DNA of 64,000 nt, taken from the NCBI RefSeq assembly GCF_004682015.1, contig NZ_SMLM01000003.1, positions 558,001 through 622,000 of the forward strand. Reading direction: 5' to 3'. The number at the start of each line of letters is the position of its first letter. Position 1 is the first letter of the stretch. Positions 1 to 9,623 of this stretch are shown here, piece after piece. Origin of the DNA: Ramlibacter henchirensis. Lineage in GTDB: Bacteria; Pseudomonadota; Gammaproteobacteria; Burkholderiales; Burkholderiaceae_C. Made by a program: the position numbers and the translations under genes. Below the pieces are notes generated by a model. The model searched no databases, was not told the DNA's origin, and saw nothing but the letters and a program-made list of their open reading frames with translations.

Positions 1-47
1 ATACACTTCGCGGCTTCCCTTCCGACCGCCCCTCCAGCAGGCACTGA

Positions 48-2312
48 ATGAAATTCCGCTTTCCCATCGTCATCATCGACGAAGACTACCGGTCCGAGAA
101 CATGTCGGGCCTGGGCATCCGCGCCCTGGCGCAGGCGATCGAGACCGAGGGCATGGAGGTCCTGGGCGTCACCAGTTACGGCGACCTGGCCCAGTTCGCG
201 CAGCAGCAGAGCCGCGCCAGCGCCTTCATCCTGTCGATCGACGACGAGGAGTTCTCGCCGGGCCCGGACCTGGACCCGGCGGTGCTGAACCTGCGCAACT
301 TCATCGTGGAGGTGCGGCGCAAGAACAGCGACGTGCCGATCTACATCTACGGCGAGACCAAGACCTCCCAGCACCTGCCCAACGACGTGCTGCGCGAGCT
401 CCATGGCTTCATCCACATGTACGAAGACACGCCGGAGTTCATGGCGCGCCACATCATCCGGGAGGCCAAGTCCTACCTGGAGGGCATCCAGCCGCCGTTC
501 TTCAAGGCGCTGCTGGATTACGCGGAGGACGGCTCCTATTCCTGGCACTGCCCTGGGCATTCGGGCGGCGTGGCCTTCCTGAAAAGCCCGATCGGCCAGA
601 TGTTCCACCAGTTCTTCGGCGAGAACATGCTGCGCGCCGACGTCTGCAACGCGGTGGACGAACTCGGGCAGCTGCTGGACCACACCGGTCCGGTGGCGGC
701 CAGCGAGCGCAACGCGGCGCGGATCTTCAACGCCGACCATTGCTTCTTCGTGACGAACGGAACGTCCACGTCCAACAAGATGGTCTGGCACCACACCGTG
801 GCGCCGGGCGACGTGGTGGTGGTGGACCGCAACTGCCACAAGTCGATCCTGCACTCGATCATCATGACCGGGGCGATCCCCGTGTTCATGAAGCCGACGC
901 GCAACCACTTCGGCATCATCGGGCCGATCCCCCAGAGCGAATTCACGCCCGAGGCGATCAAGGCCAAGATCCGCGCCAACCCGCTGCTGGCGGGCATCGA
1001 CCCGGACCAGGTCAAGCCGCGGATCATGACGCTGACCCAGTCCACCTACGACGGCGTCCTCTACAACACCGAAACGATCAAGGGCATGCTGGACGGCTAC
1101 GTCGACGCGCTGCACTTCGACGAGGCCTGGCTGCCGCACGCGGCCTTCCACCCGTTCTACGGGCCGTTCCATGCCATGGGCAAGAAGCGGGCGCGGCCGG
1201 AGAAGTCGCTGGTCTACGCGACGCAGTCCATCCACAAGCTGCTGGCCGGCATCAGCCAGGCCAGCCACGTGCTGGTGCAGGACGCCAAGAACAACAAGCT
1301 GGACCGCCACCTGTTCAACGAGGCGTTCCTGATGCACACCTCGACCAGCCCGCAGTACTCGATCATCGCCAGCTGCGACGTGGCCGCCGCGATGATGGAG
1401 CCGCCCGGCGGCACGGCGCTGGTCGAAGAAAGCATCCAGGAGGCGCTGGACTTCCGCCGGGCCATGCGCAAGGTGGACCAGGAGTACGGCAAGGACTGGT
1501 GGTTCAAGGTCTGGGGCCCGGACCGCCTGGCCGAGGATGGCATCGGCCGTGCCGACGACTGGATCATCAAGGGCGAGGCGCGCACCGCCAAGTGGCACGG
1601 CTTCGGCAACCTGGCCGAGGGCTTCAACATGCTGGACCCGATCAAGTCCACCGTGGTCACGCCCGGCCTGGACCTGAACGGCAAGTTCGCCAAGACCGGC
1701 ATCCCGGCCTCGATCGTCACCCGCTTCCTGGCCGAGCACGGGATCATCGTGGAGAAGACCGGCCTCTACAGCTTCTTCATCATGTTCACCATCGGCATCA
1801 CCAAGGGCCGGTGGAACACGCTGCTGACGGCGCTGCAGCAGTTCAAGGACGACTACGCGCGCAACCAGCCGATGTGGCGGATCCTGCCGGAGTTCTGCGC
1901 CCAGTACCCGCGCTATGAACGCATGGGCCTTGCCGACCTGTGCCAGCACGTGCACGAGCTCTACGCCAAGTACGACATCGCCCGGCTCACCACCGACATG
2001 TACCTGTCGGACCTGACGCCCGCGATGAAGCCCAGCGACGCCTACGCCCACATCGCCCACCGCAAGACCGAGCGGGTGGAGATCGACGAACTGGAGGGCA
2101 GGGTGACGACTTCCCTCGTGACGCCTTACCCGCCGGGCATCCCCCTGCTGATCCCGGGCGAGGTCTTCAACCGCAAGATCGTCGACTACCTGAAGTTCTC
2201 GCGCGAGTTCAACGCCAGCTGCCCGGGCTTCGAGACCGACATCCACGGGCTGGTGGAGGAGGCCGGGGCGGACGGCAAGACGCGCTTCTTCGCGGACTGC
2301 GTGAAGCGCTGA
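48..2312 (+). CDS. Orn/Lys/Arg decarboxylase (PLP, class I type)
   Basis: Cytosolic PLP-dependent basic amino-acid decarboxylase of the prokaryotic Orn/Lys/Arg family, 754 residues, close to E. coli AdiA (about 755). The N-terminal wing domain (about 1-130) is response-regulator-like. The PLP-binding large domain carries the Schiff-base lysine in SIHKLLAG (K397) and the aspartate in HFDEAW (D358). A C-terminal domain follows from about 600. Only 47 bases precede the ATG and no clear Shine-Dalgarno is seen. Arginine, lysine or ornithine cannot be separated by eye. The gene converges on ligE with 12 bases between them. The family call is certain; the substrate is open. Confidence 0.93.
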   Translation: MKFRFPIVIIDEDYRSENMSGLGIRALAQAIETEGMEVLGVTSYGDLAQFAQQQSRASAFILSIDDEEFSPGPDLDPAVLNLRNFIVEVRRKNSDVPIYIYGETKTSQHLPNDVLRELHGFIHMYEDTPEFMARHIIREAKSYLEGIQPPFFKALLDYAEDGSYSWHCPGHSGGVAFLKSPIGQMFHQFFGENMLRADVCNAVDELGQLLDHTGPVAASERNAARIFNADHCFFVTNGTSTSNKMVWHHTVAPGDVVVVDRNCHKSILHSIIMTGAIPVFMKPTRNHFGIIGPIPQSEFTPEAIKAKIRANPLLAGIDPDQVKPRIMTLTQSTYDGVLYNTETIKGMLDGYVDALHFDEAWLPHAAFHPFYGPFHAMGKKRARPEKSLVYATQSIHKLLAGISQASHVLVQDAKNNKLDRHLFNEAFLMHTSTSPQYSIIASCDVAAAMMEPPGGTALVEESIQEALDFRRAMRKVDQEYGKDWWFKVWGPDRLAEDGIGRADDWIIKGEARTAKWHGFGNLAEGFNMLDPIKSTVVTPGLDLNGKFAKTGIPASIVTRFLAEHGIIVEKTGLYSFFIMFTIGITKGRWNTLLTALQQFKDDYARNQPMWRILPEFCAQYPRYERMGLADLCQHVHELYAKYDIARLTTDMYLSDLTPAMKPSDAYAHIAHRKTERVEIDELEGRVTTSLVTPYPPGIPLLIPGEVFNRKIVDYLKFSREFNASCPGFETDIHGLVEEAGADGKTRFFADCVKR

Positions 2313-2324
2313 GAGGCGCTGCCG

Positions 2325-3197
2325 TCAGCTGCCCAGGTCCGGACGCGCGCGCAGGAAGGTGGGGAAGCGGGGGACGCCGGCCTCGGTCAATCCGCGATAG
2401 CGGTACGTCACCCAGCTGCCCACGGACGGCGGACGCTGCCGCTGCGCGTCGCTGAACCCGGAGCCGAGTCGGAAGCGCACACCTTCCGCCGATTCGACCA
2501 GCAACGCGCCCAGGACGCCCTCGTGCCGGCCGTTGCCGGGCAGGTGCCCGAGCACCCGCGCGTCGGCATCCAGCGAAGTCTTGTATTTGAGGAGGTCGGG
2601 GCTGCGGCCCGGGCGGTAGAGGGAATCCCAGCGGTGCAGCATCAGGCCTTCGCCGCCGTCACGCACGGTGCGCTCCAGCCGCGCCCGCAGTGCGGCAGGA
2701 TCACCCAACGTGGCCTGCTGCACCAGCTGCAGCCGCTCGCCGCCTCCGAATGGAAGCGCACCCAGGGCCCGGTGGCGTTCCCGAAACGTGCCCGGATGCG
2801 CCGGCAAGTCGAACACCATGTAGCGCATGCGGCGCCAGGCCGCGGCGTCCGGTGTGCGGGTCCGGGCCGTACCCACCGCTGATTCGAAGCGGCCGCGCCC
2901 GGCCCAGAGCTCGCCATCCAGGGGCTGTGCCGGCCAGCCGGCGGTGAACCAGGGTGGCGCGACGACCGGTTCGCCGCCTCGCGTCCACAGCGCCTGCCCG
3001 TCCCAGTAGCCGCGCAGGCCGTCGTACTTCTCGCTGACGCCAAACTGCGCCAGGTCGACGCCGGGTTCGTAGGGCTGCGCCAGCATCAGCGCGGGCGGGC
3101 CGGCCTGGGCCTCCCCCGCGCGCAGGCAAGCGGCGGCCGCGAGCAAGGCGATGGCTTCGCGGCGCGACAGCTTCGCGCCGGGTGTTGGATCGTTCAA
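2325..3197 (-). CDS. ligE: Periplasmic-type ATP-dependent DNA ligase (LigE-like)
   Basis: Minimal ATP-dependent DNA ligase, 290 residues: a nucleotidyltransferase core plus OB fold with no extra DNA-binding domain. The adenylation motif is EKYDG (K57); DGE follows at 94-96, EGLML at 183-187 (motif IV) and LLKYK at 202-206 (motif V). The N-terminus has a twin-arginine-like stretch (SRREA, 11-15), a hydrophobic run and an AQA-type cleavage site near 32, so export is likely, as described for LigE proteins. The start is TTG, chosen because GGAGG lies 6 bases upstream and the signal peptide begins there. It lies 30 bases behind fabI and is probably co-transcribed. Family certain; periplasmic location inferred. 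Confidence 0.85.
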   Translation of the reverse strand: MNDPTPGAKLSRREAIALLAAAACLRAGEAQAGPPALMLAQPYEPGVDLAQFGVSEKYDGLRGYWDGQALWTRGGEPVVAPPWFTAGWPAQPLDGELWAGRGRFESAVGTARTRTPDAAAWRRMRYMVFDLPAHPGTFRERHRALGALPFGGGERLQLVQQATLGDPAALRARLERTVRDGGEGLMLHRWDSLYRPGRSPDLLKYKTSLDADARVLGHLPGNGRHEGVLGALLVESAEGVRFRLGSGFSDAQRQRPPSVGSWVTYRYRGLTEAGVPRFPTFLRARPDLGS

Positions 3198-3200
3198 GGT

Positions 3201-3222
3201 GCACCTCCTGAAAAGGAGGCGC
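3201..3222 (-). promoter_or_regulatory. Hairpin sequestering the ligE ribosome binding site
   Basis: On the minus strand GCGCCTCC (3222-3215) can pair with GGAGGTGC (3208-3201) across a six-base loop TTTTCA. This gives an 8-bp stem with one G-U pair. The whole Shine-Dalgarno GGAGG sits in the 3' arm, 6 bases from the TTG start of ligE. The pairing is seen directly; a role in limiting or tuning ligE translation is inference. Confidence 0.55.
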
Positions 3223-3227
3223 CGATG

Positions 3228-4019
3228 CTAGGCGGCGGGTTCCGCGATGCCACCCACCACTTGGCTGAAGCCGCCGTCGACATACGTGATCTCGGCGGAG
3301 ACGCCGCCCGCCAGGTCCGACAGCAGGAACGCGGCGACGTTGCCCACGTCCTCGATCGTCACGTTGCGGCGGATCGGCGAGGTCTCGGCCACGACCGACA
3401 GGATCTTGCCGAAACCCTTGATGCCGCTGGCGGCCAGCGTCTTGATCGGGCCGGCGCTGATGCCGTTGACGCGGATGCCCTTGGGGCCGAGCGACTCGGC
3501 CAGGTAGCGCACCGAAGCTTCCAGCGACGCCTTGGCCAGGCCCATGGTGTTGTAGTTCGGGACGGTGCGGATCGCGCCCAGGTAGGTCAGGGTCAGCAGC
3601 GACGCCTTGTCGTTGAGCATGGGCGCCGCGGCCTTGGCCATCGCGGGGAAGCTGTACGCGCTGATGTCGTGCGCGATGCGGAACGCCTCGCGCGACAGGC
3701 CTTCCAGGAAGTCGCCGGCGATCGCCTCGCGCGGCGCGTAGCCGATGGCGTGCACGAAGCCGTCGAACTTCGGCCAGTGGGCCGACAGGTCGGAGAACAG
3801 CTTCGCGATCTGGGCGTCGTCGCCCACGTCGCAGTCGAACACCAGCTTCGAGCCGAACTCCCCGGCGAATTCGGTGATGCGGTCCTTGAAGCGCTCGCCC
3901 ACGTAGCTGAAGGCCAGCTCGGCCCCCTGCGCGTGGCAGGCCTTGGCGATGCCGTAGGCGATCGAGCGGTTGGACAGCACGCCCGTGATCAACAATTTCT
4001 TGCCGGAGAGGAAGCCCAT
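3228..4019 (-). CDS. fabI: Enoyl-[acyl-carrier-protein] reductase (NADH) FabI
   Basis: Last reductive step of the type II fatty-acid elongation cycle: trans-2-enoyl-ACP to acyl-ACP with NADH. 263 residues, the usual FabI length. The Rossmann start is [18 protein letters not shown], and the catalytic residues Y146, Y156 and K163 have the same numbers as in E. coli FabI. The frame opens further upstream, but the extra 47 codons overlap yejA and are unlike FabI; the ATG at 4019 gives the canonical MGFLSGKK start. It is divergent from yejA with only 37 bases between start codons, and ligE follows on the same strand. Confidence 0.96.
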   Translation of the reverse strand: MGFLSGKKLLITGVLSNRSIAYGIAKACHAQGAELAFSYVGERFKDRITEFAGEFGSKLVFDCDVGDDAQIAKLFSDLSAHWPKFDGFVHAIGYAPREAIAGDFLEGLSREAFRIAHDISAYSFPAMAKAAAPMLNDKASLLTLTYLGAIRTVPNYNTMGLAKASLEASVRYLAESLGPKGIRVNGISAGPIKTLAASGIKGFGKILSVVAETSPIRRNVTIEDVGNVAAFLLSDLAGGVSAEITYVDGGFSQVVGGIAEPAA

Positions 4020-4056
4020 GCGTCTTGCGTGTTGAAAAAATCGGCAGAATTGTCTC

Positions 4057-5853
4057 ATGCGAGGTTGGCTGGTCCTGCTGGCGTCCCTGGTGGCCGCGCC
4101 CGCCTGGGCGGCCCATGCGTATGCGCAGTTCGGGGACATCAAGTACGGCCCGGACTTCACCCACTTCTCCTACGTCAATCCGCAGGCGCCCAAGGGCGGC
4201 GAGATCCGGATGGTGCCGCCCACGCGGCCGACCAACTTCGACAAGTTCAACCCGTTCACGCTCAAGGGCACGCCGCCGTACGGCATCGGCGCGCTGATGT
4301 TCGACAGCCTGCTGACCGGCAACTCCGACGAGCCCACCACCGCCTACGGCCTGCTGGCCGAGGACGTCGAGGCGGCCCCGGACGGCCGCTCCGCCACCTT
4401 CCGGCTGCGGCCGCAGGCGCGTTTCCACGACGGCAAGCCGGTGCTGGCGGCGGACGTGGTGCATTCGTTCCGCACGCTGATCAGCAAGGAAGCGGCGCCG
4501 CAGTACCGCACCATCTACGCCGAAGTGCGGCAGGCGGTGGCGGTCGACGACCGCACCGTGCGCTTCGAGTTCGAGTCGCCCAACCCGGAGCTGCCGCTGG
4601 TGGTGGGCGGCATGCCGGTCTTCAGCCGCGAGTGGGGCAAAGGCAAGCCGTTCGACCAGATCGTGTCCGAGGTGCCGATCGGCTCCGGCCCCTACCGCAT
4701 CGCCAACCCGCGCATGGGCCGCGACATCACCTACCAGCGCGACCCGGACTACTGGGCGAAGGACCTGCCGGTGCGGCGCGGTCACTACAACTTCGACCGC
4801 ATCAGCTTCAAGATCTACCTGGACGAAACCGCCCGTTTCGAGGGCCTCAAATCCGGCGAATTCGACTTCCTGCGCGAGTTCACCTCGCGCAACTGGGCCC
4901 GCCAGTACAAGGGCAAGCAGTTCGACAGCGGCGAGCTGAAGAAAGCCACTTTCGAGAACAGCAACCCCGGCGACTTCCAGGGGTACGTGTTCAACCTGCG
5001 CAATCCGAAGTTCCAGGACATCCGCGTGCGCAAGGCGCTCACGCTGGCGATGGACTTCGAGTGGATGAACCGGCAGCTGTTCTACGGCCTGTACAAGCGC
5101 GTGCAGGGCTATTTCCCGAACAGCGACTTCCATGCCGAGGGCCTGCCCAAGCCGGACGAACTGGCGCTGCTCGAGCGGCTTCGCGACAAGGTGCGTCCGG
5201 AGGTGTTCGGCCCGATGCCGATCTCGCCGAGCACCTTGCCGCCGCGCAGCCTGCGCGAGAACCTGCGTGAAGCCCAGGCCCTGTTGCGGGACGCGGGATG
5301 GACGTATCGCGAAGGCGCGCTGCGCAACGAGAAGGGTGAGCCCTTCGTCATCGAGTTCCTGAACGACCAGCCGGGCCTGGTGCGCATCGTCGCGCCGTTC
5401 GAGCAGGCGCTGGCCAAGCTGGGCATCGGCTGGGTCTACCGGCAGGTGGACTTCTCGCTGAGCAAGGAGCGGATGGACAAGTTCGAGTTCGAGCTGACCA
5501 GCCGCCGCATCCCCGGCATGGTGGCGCCCGGCGGCGAGCTGCTCGAGTACTTCGGCTCGCGCGCGGCCACGACACCGGGGTCGGCCAACTACTGGGGCAT
5601 CGCCGATGCGGCGGTGGACGAACTGCTGCAGAAGGTGGTGCAGGCCAAGACCCGGGCGGAGCTGAGCGCCGCGATGCGCGCGCTCAATCGCGTGCTCTCG
5701 CACGGCCACTATTCGATCCCCCACTACTACAGCGGCGCGTTCTTCATCGGCTACCGCGCGCGCCGCTTCGTGCTGCCGCCGGTGATCCCGCCTTACTACG
5801 AGGCCGACGCCTGGGCGATGTCCACCTGGTGGGCTTCGCCGGAGAACCGCTGA
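4057..5853 (+). CDS. yejA: Oligopeptide ABC transporter, periplasmic binding protein YejA
   Basis: Family 5 (SBP_bac_5) extracellular solute-binding protein, 598 residues. The signal peptide is [18 protein letters not shown], cleaved near residue 18. The mature protein opens with YejA-like features (the [10 protein letters not shown] region, then APKGGE). It should deliver oligopeptides, including microcin C-like peptides in E. coli, to the YejBEF transporter that follows. The next gene starts 3 bases after its stop, so it heads an operon. Substrate range here is unknown. Confidence 0.92.
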   Translation: MRGWLVLLASLVAAPAWAAHAYAQFGDIKYGPDFTHFSYVNPQAPKGGEIRMVPPTRPTNFDKFNPFTLKGTPPYGIGALMFDSLLTGNSDEPTTAYGLLAEDVEAAPDGRSATFRLRPQARFHDGKPVLAADVVHSFRTLISKEAAPQYRTIYAEVRQAVAVDDRTVRFEFESPNPELPLVVGGMPVFSREWGKGKPFDQIVSEVPIGSGPYRIANPRMGRDITYQRDPDYWAKDLPVRRGHYNFDRISFKIYLDETARFEGLKSGEFDFLREFTSRNWARQYKGKQFDSGELKKATFENSNPGDFQGYVFNLRNPKFQDIRVRKALTLAMDFEWMNRQLFYGLYKRVQGYFPNSDFHAEGLPKPDELALLERLRDKVRPEVFGPMPISPSTLPPRSLRENLREAQALLRDAGWTYREGALRNEKGEPFVIEFLNDQPGLVRIVAPFEQALAKLGIGWVYRQVDFSLSKERMDKFEFELTSRRIPGMVAPGGELLEYFGSRAATTPGSANYWGIADAAVDELLQKVVQAKTRAELSAAMRALNRVLSHGHYSIPHYYSGAFFIGYRARRFVLPPVIPPYYEADAWAMSTWWASPENR

Positions 5854-5856
5854 CCC

Positions 5857-6891
5857 ATGACCGCCTACATCCTCAAGCGGCTGCTGCTCATGGTGCCCAC
5901 CCTGCTGGGCGTGCTGCTGGTCACGTTTGCCATCGTGCAGTTCGTGCCGGGCGGGCCGGTGGAGCAGATGGTCGCGCAGCTGCAGGGCCGCGATTCGGGC
6001 GGCGAGCGGGCGGCGGCCGTCGGCGCCGGGTATCGCGGACGGCAAGGCATCGACGACAAGCGCATCGCCGAGATCCGGCAGCTGTACGGCTTCGACAAGC
6101 CGGCCCACGAGCGCTTCTTCCAGATGCTCGGGCAGTTCGCCCGCTTCGACCTGGGGCGCAGCTTCTACCAGCACAAGGACGTGTGGGAGCTGGTGAAGGA
6201 GAAGCTGCCGGTGTCCATCAGCCTGGGGCTGTGGACCTTCTTTCTCAGTTACCTGATAGCGGTGCCGCTCGGCGTGGCCAAGGCGGTGAGGGCCGGCACG
6301 CGCTTCGATTTCGTCACCACGCTGATCGTGCTGGTGGGCTACGCGATCCCGGGCTTCGTGCTGGGCGTGGCGCTGCTGGTGGTGTTCGGCGGGCAGCTGC
6401 AGTGGTTCCCTCTGCGGGGCCTGACGTCGGCCAACTGGGACCAGCTCAGCTGGGGCGGCAGGATCGTGGACTACCTGTGGCACATCGCCTTGCCGGTCAC
6501 CGCCATGGTGTTCGGCAGCTTCGCCGTGACGGCCATGCTGACCAAGAACGCCTTCCTGGAGGAGATCCGCAAGCAGTACGTCCTGACCGCGCGCGCCAAG
6601 GGGCTGGACGAGCGGCGGGTGCTGTGGAAGCACGTGTTCCGCAATGCGCTGATCCCGATCATCACGGGCTTTCCGGCGGCCTTCATCGGCGCGTTCTTCA
6701 CCGGATCGCTCCTGATCGAGACGCTGTTCTCGCTCGACGGCCTGGGCCTGCTGAGTTACGAGAGCGTGATCCGGCGCGACTACCCGGTGGTGCTGGGCAC
6801 GCTCTATCTCTTCACCCTGATCGGGCTGGTGACCAAGCTGATCAGCGACCTTTCCTACGTGCTGGTGGATCCCCGTGTCAAATTCGACTAA
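5857..6891 (+). CDS. yejB: Oligopeptide ABC transporter permease YejB
   Basis: Inner-membrane permease of the DppB/OppB type, 344 residues. The first membrane helix is in MTAYILKRLLLMVPTLLGVL, followed by a periplasmic loop and five more helices. The EAA-type loop that contacts the ATPase is around AKGLDERRVLWKHVFRNAL (about residues 248-266). The end, LVDPRVKFD, is typical of the family. It pairs with YejE. A GC-rich repeat element follows the stop directly. Confidence 0.94.
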   Translation: MTAYILKRLLLMVPTLLGVLLVTFAIVQFVPGGPVEQMVAQLQGRDSGGERAAAVGAGYRGRQGIDDKRIAEIRQLYGFDKPAHERFFQMLGQFARFDLGRSFYQHKDVWELVKEKLPVSISLGLWTFFLSYLIAVPLGVAKAVRAGTRFDFVTTLIVLVGYAIPGFVLGVALLVVFGGQLQWFPLRGLTSANWDQLSWGGRIVDYLWHIALPVTAMVFGSFAVTAMLTKNAFLEEIRKQYVLTARAKGLDERRVLWKHVFRNALIPIITGFPAAFIGAFFTGSLLIETLFSLDGLGLLSYESVIRRDYPVVLGTLYLFTLIGLVTKLISDLSYVLVDPRVKFD

Positions 6892-6969
6892 CCCCCCCGA
6901 AGCGGCCATCGGCCGCCTCCCCCCCGGGGGGGCGCCACCAGCGGCCCGGCAAAGCCGGTTCCGCGGTGG
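6892..6969 (+). repeat. REP-like palindromic element between yejB and yejE
   Basis: Three nested dyads fill the yejB-yejE gap. GCGGCC/GGCCGC lies at 6902-6916. Seven C followed by seven G lie at 6919-6932. A long hairpin at 6935-6969 pairs CCACC(A)GCGG with CCGCGGTGG around an inner CCGGC-AAA-GCCGG stem. From memory it resembles a recurrent intergenic repeat of Comamonadaceae genomes; I see no second copy in this window. It could stabilise the upstream mRNA or stall transcription within the operon. Confidence 0.65.
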
Positions 6970-6994
6970 CCCTGGTAGCCGTCCTGCAGTATCT

Positions 6995-8014
6995 GTGTCT
7001 CCGGGCCAGCGCGCGTGGCAGCGCTTCCGCCGCAACCGCCTTGGTTTCTTCAGCCTGGTGATCTTCTCGGTGCTGGTGGTCCTGAGCCTGTTCGCCGAGG
7101 TGCTGTCCAACGACAAGCCGCTGCTGGTGCGCTACGAGGGCAGCCTGTACTTCCCGCTGGTGCGCGACTACCCGGAAACGACTTTCGGTGGCGACTTCCA
7201 TACGCCCACGGACTACCTGGACCCGTTCATCCAGAACAAGCTGGCCCAGGGCGGCAACTGGGCGATCTACCCGCCCAACCGGTACGGACCGAAGACGCTG
7301 AACTATTTCGCCAGCAGCCCGAATCCGGCGGCGCCGTCGCGCGAGAACCTGCTGGGCAGCGACGACCGCGGGCGCGACCTGCTGGCGCAATTGATCTACG
7401 GCTTTCGGGTCAGCGTGCTGTTCGGGCTGGCGCTGACGGCCATCGGCGTGGTGCTGGGCGTGCTGACCGGCGCGATCCAGGGCTTTTTCGGCGGCAAGAC
7501 CGACCTGGCGTTCCAGCGCTTCATCGAGATATGGGGCTCGATGCCGGAGCTGTACCTCCTCATCATCTTTTCGGCAGTGTTCGCCCCCAGCGTGGCGCTG
7601 CTGCTGATCCTGCTGTCGCTGTTCGGCTGGATGGGGCTGTCCGATTACGTGCGCGCCGAGTTCCTGCGCAATCGCCAGATGGACTACGTGCGCGCCGCGC
7701 GGGCGCTGGGCGTGGGCAACGGCCGGATCATGTGGCGGCACATCCTGCCCAACAGCATGACCCCGGTGGTCACCTTCCTGCCGTTCCGCATGAGCGCCGC
7801 CATCCTGGCGCTCACTTCGCTCGATTTCCTGGGGCTGGGCGTGCCGCCCGGAACACCGTCGCTCGGTGAATTGCTCAATCAGGGCAAGGCCAACCTGGAC
7901 GCCTGGTGGATCTCGATCTCCACGTTCGCGGTGCTGTCGATCACGCTGCTGCTCCTGACGTTCATGGGCGACGCGCTGCGCGATGCGCTGGATCCCAGGA
8001 AGGACTCCTCGTGA
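6995..8014 (+). CDS. yejE: Oligopeptide ABC transporter permease YejE
   Basis: Second inner-membrane permease of the Yej importer (DppC/OppC type). From GTG 6995 it is 339 residues; E. coli YejE is about 341. The beginning (SPGQRAWQRFRRNR) aligns with the start of E. coli YejE, followed by a first helix, a large periplasmic loop and five C-terminal helices. The EAA loop is near RAARALGVGNGRIMWRHILP. The frame is open back to a GTG at 6875, but those 40 extra codons are translated repeat element, so I prefer 6995. The stop overlaps the yejF start (GTGA). Confidence 0.9.
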   Translation: MSPGQRAWQRFRRNRLGFFSLVIFSVLVVLSLFAEVLSNDKPLLVRYEGSLYFPLVRDYPETTFGGDFHTPTDYLDPFIQNKLAQGGNWAIYPPNRYGPKTLNYFASSPNPAAPSRENLLGSDDRGRDLLAQLIYGFRVSVLFGLALTAIGVVLGVLTGAIQGFFGGKTDLAFQRFIEIWGSMPELYLLIIFSAVFAPSVALLLILLSLFGWMGLSDYVRAEFLRNRQMDYVRAARALGVGNGRIMWRHILPNSMTPVVTFLPFRMSAAILALTSLDFLGLGVPPGTPSLGELLNQGKANLDAWWISISTFAVLSITLLLLTFMGDALRDALDPRKDSS

Positions 8015-9621
8015 GCCACGAACCCCTCCTGGACGTCGCCGGCCTGCGCGTCGCCTTCGGCGGCAAGGAAGTCGTCCACGGCGTCGACTTCCGCATCCGC
8101 CAGGGCGAAAAGCTCGCGCTCGTCGGCGAGTCGGGATCAGGCAAGACCGTCACCGCGCTGTCGCTCCTCGGCCTGGTGCAGAACGCCACGGTGACGGGCT
8201 CCGCCGTGTTGCAGCCCCGCACGCCCGGGCAAGCGCCGAAGGACCTCCTGGCTTTGCCCGAGCGCGAGCTGCTGGGCATCCGCGGCGACGACATCGCCAT
8301 GATCTTCCAGGAGCCGATGACGGCGCTGAACCCGCTCTACACGGTGGGCGACCAGGTGGCCGAGGTGCTGGAACTCAAACAGGCCCTGACCCGCCGGCAG
8401 GCCTGGCAGGCGGCGGTCGAAGCCCTGGCCGCCACCGGCATCCCGGAGCCCGAACGCCGCGCCCTGGCGTATCCGCATCAGCTGTCCGGCGGTCAGCGCC
8501 AGCGGGCGATGATCGCGATGGCCCTCGCCAGCAGGCCGCGCCTGCTGCTGGCGGACGAACCGACCACCGCCCTCGACGTCACGCTGCGCGGGCAGATCCT
8601 GGCCTTGCTCGCCGAGCTGCAGCGGCAGACCGGCATGGCAGTCCTGCTGATCACTCACGACCTGAACCTGGTCCGCAAGTTCGCGGACCGTGTGGCCGTG
8701 ATGGAGAACGGCCACCTGGTGGAGGAGGGCGGCGTCAACGTCGTCTTCTCGCATCCGCAGCACGCGTATACGAAGAAGCTGATCGACAGCCGGCCTCGCC
8801 GCGAAGTCCATGAAGGCGCGAACGGTGATGACGAGGTGATGAGGGCCGACGGCCTGCGGGTCTCGTACCCGGTGCCGGTGCCAGGGGTGCGCGGCTGGTT
8901 CCGTCGCGGCCAGTTCATCGCCGTGCAAGGGGCGAGCTTCGGCATCCCGGCGCGCCGCACCCTGGGTGTGGTGGGCGAATCCGGCTCGGGCAAGTCCACG
9001 CTGGCTTTGGCGGCGCTGGGCCTCATCCCGCACCGGGGAGAGCTGGACGTCGTCGGCCACCAGTGGGGCCCGCACTCCGCGGCCAACAAGGCCGCGCGGC
9101 GGCAGGTGCAGGTCGTGTTCCAGGATCCGTTCTCGTCGCTCTCGCCCCGCATGACGGTCGAAGAGATCGTCGGCGAAGGCCTGCTGGTACACGAGCCGGA
9201 GCTGGGCACTCCCGGCCGGCGCGAACGCGTGCTGTCCGCGCTGGCCGACGTGGGGCTTACCGAAAAGCAATTCCCCGGGCTGCTGGACCGGTACCCGCAC
9301 GAGTTCTCCGGCGGCCAGCGCCAGCGGCTGGCCATCGCCCGTGCCCTGATCGTCGGGCCGCGGCTGCTCGTCCTCGATGAGCCTACGAGCGCGCTGGACG
9401 TCACGATCCAGAAGCAGGTGCTCGGGCTGTTGCAGAGACTCCAGCGCGAGAAAGGGCTGGCCTACCTGCTGATCACGCACGACGTCGACGTGATCCGCGC
9501 GATGGCGCATGAAGTGCTCGTGATGAAGGACGGCCAGGTGCTGGAATCGGGCCCCGTCGACCAGGTGCTGGGTCGTCCGTCGCACGACTACACCCGCGCG
9601 CTCGTGGCCGCCGCTTCCTGA
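8011..9621 (+). CDS. yejF: Oligopeptide ABC transporter, fused dual ATPase YejF
   Basis: 536-residue ATPase with two complete ABC domains in one chain, powering YejBE. Domain 1 has Walker A GESGSGKT at 39-46 and signature LSGGQRQR. Domain 2 has Walker [10 protein letters not shown] around 322-330 and signature FSGGQRQR. Both have Walker B LLADEPT / LVLDEPT. The GTG start at 8011 overlaps the yejE stop; the 35 codons upstream in frame lie inside yejE and are not ABC-like. arfB begins 2 bases after the stop. Confidence 0.95.
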   Translation: MSHEPLLDVAGLRVAFGGKEVVHGVDFRIRQGEKLALVGESGSGKTVTALSLLGLVQNATVTGSAVLQPRTPGQAPKDLLALPERELLGIRGDDIAMIFQEPMTALNPLYTVGDQVAEVLELKQALTRRQAWQAAVEALAATGIPEPERRALAYPHQLSGGQRQRAMIAMALASRPRLLLADEPTTALDVTLRGQILALLAELQRQTGMAVLLITHDLNLVRKFADRVAVMENGHLVEEGGVNVVFSHPQHAYTKKLIDSRPRREVHEGANGDDEVMRADGLRVSYPVPVPGVRGWFRRGQFIAVQGASFGIPARRTLGVVGESGSGKSTLALAALGLIPHRGELDVVGHQWGPHSAANKAARRQVQVVFQDPFSSLSPRMTVEEIVGEGLLVHEPELGTPGRRERVLSALADVGLTEKQFPGLLDRYPHEFSGGQRQRLAIARALIVGPRLLVLDEPTSALDVTIQKQVLGLLQRLQREKGLAYLLITHDVDVIRAMAHEVLVMKDGQVLESGPVDQVLGRPSHDYTRALVAAAS

Positions 9622-9623
9622 GC

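Noticed and set aside
6875..6994. GTG at 6875 as the start of yejE
   Set aside because: The extra 40 codons are the palindromic repeat; the family similarity begins at GTG 6995.
2701..7116. A 1471-codon open frame on the minus strand across ligE, fabI, yejA and yejB
   Set aside because: It is antisense to genes with complete family motifs. Its translation is Arg/His/Gln-rich low complexity, as expected from high-GC antisense frames.
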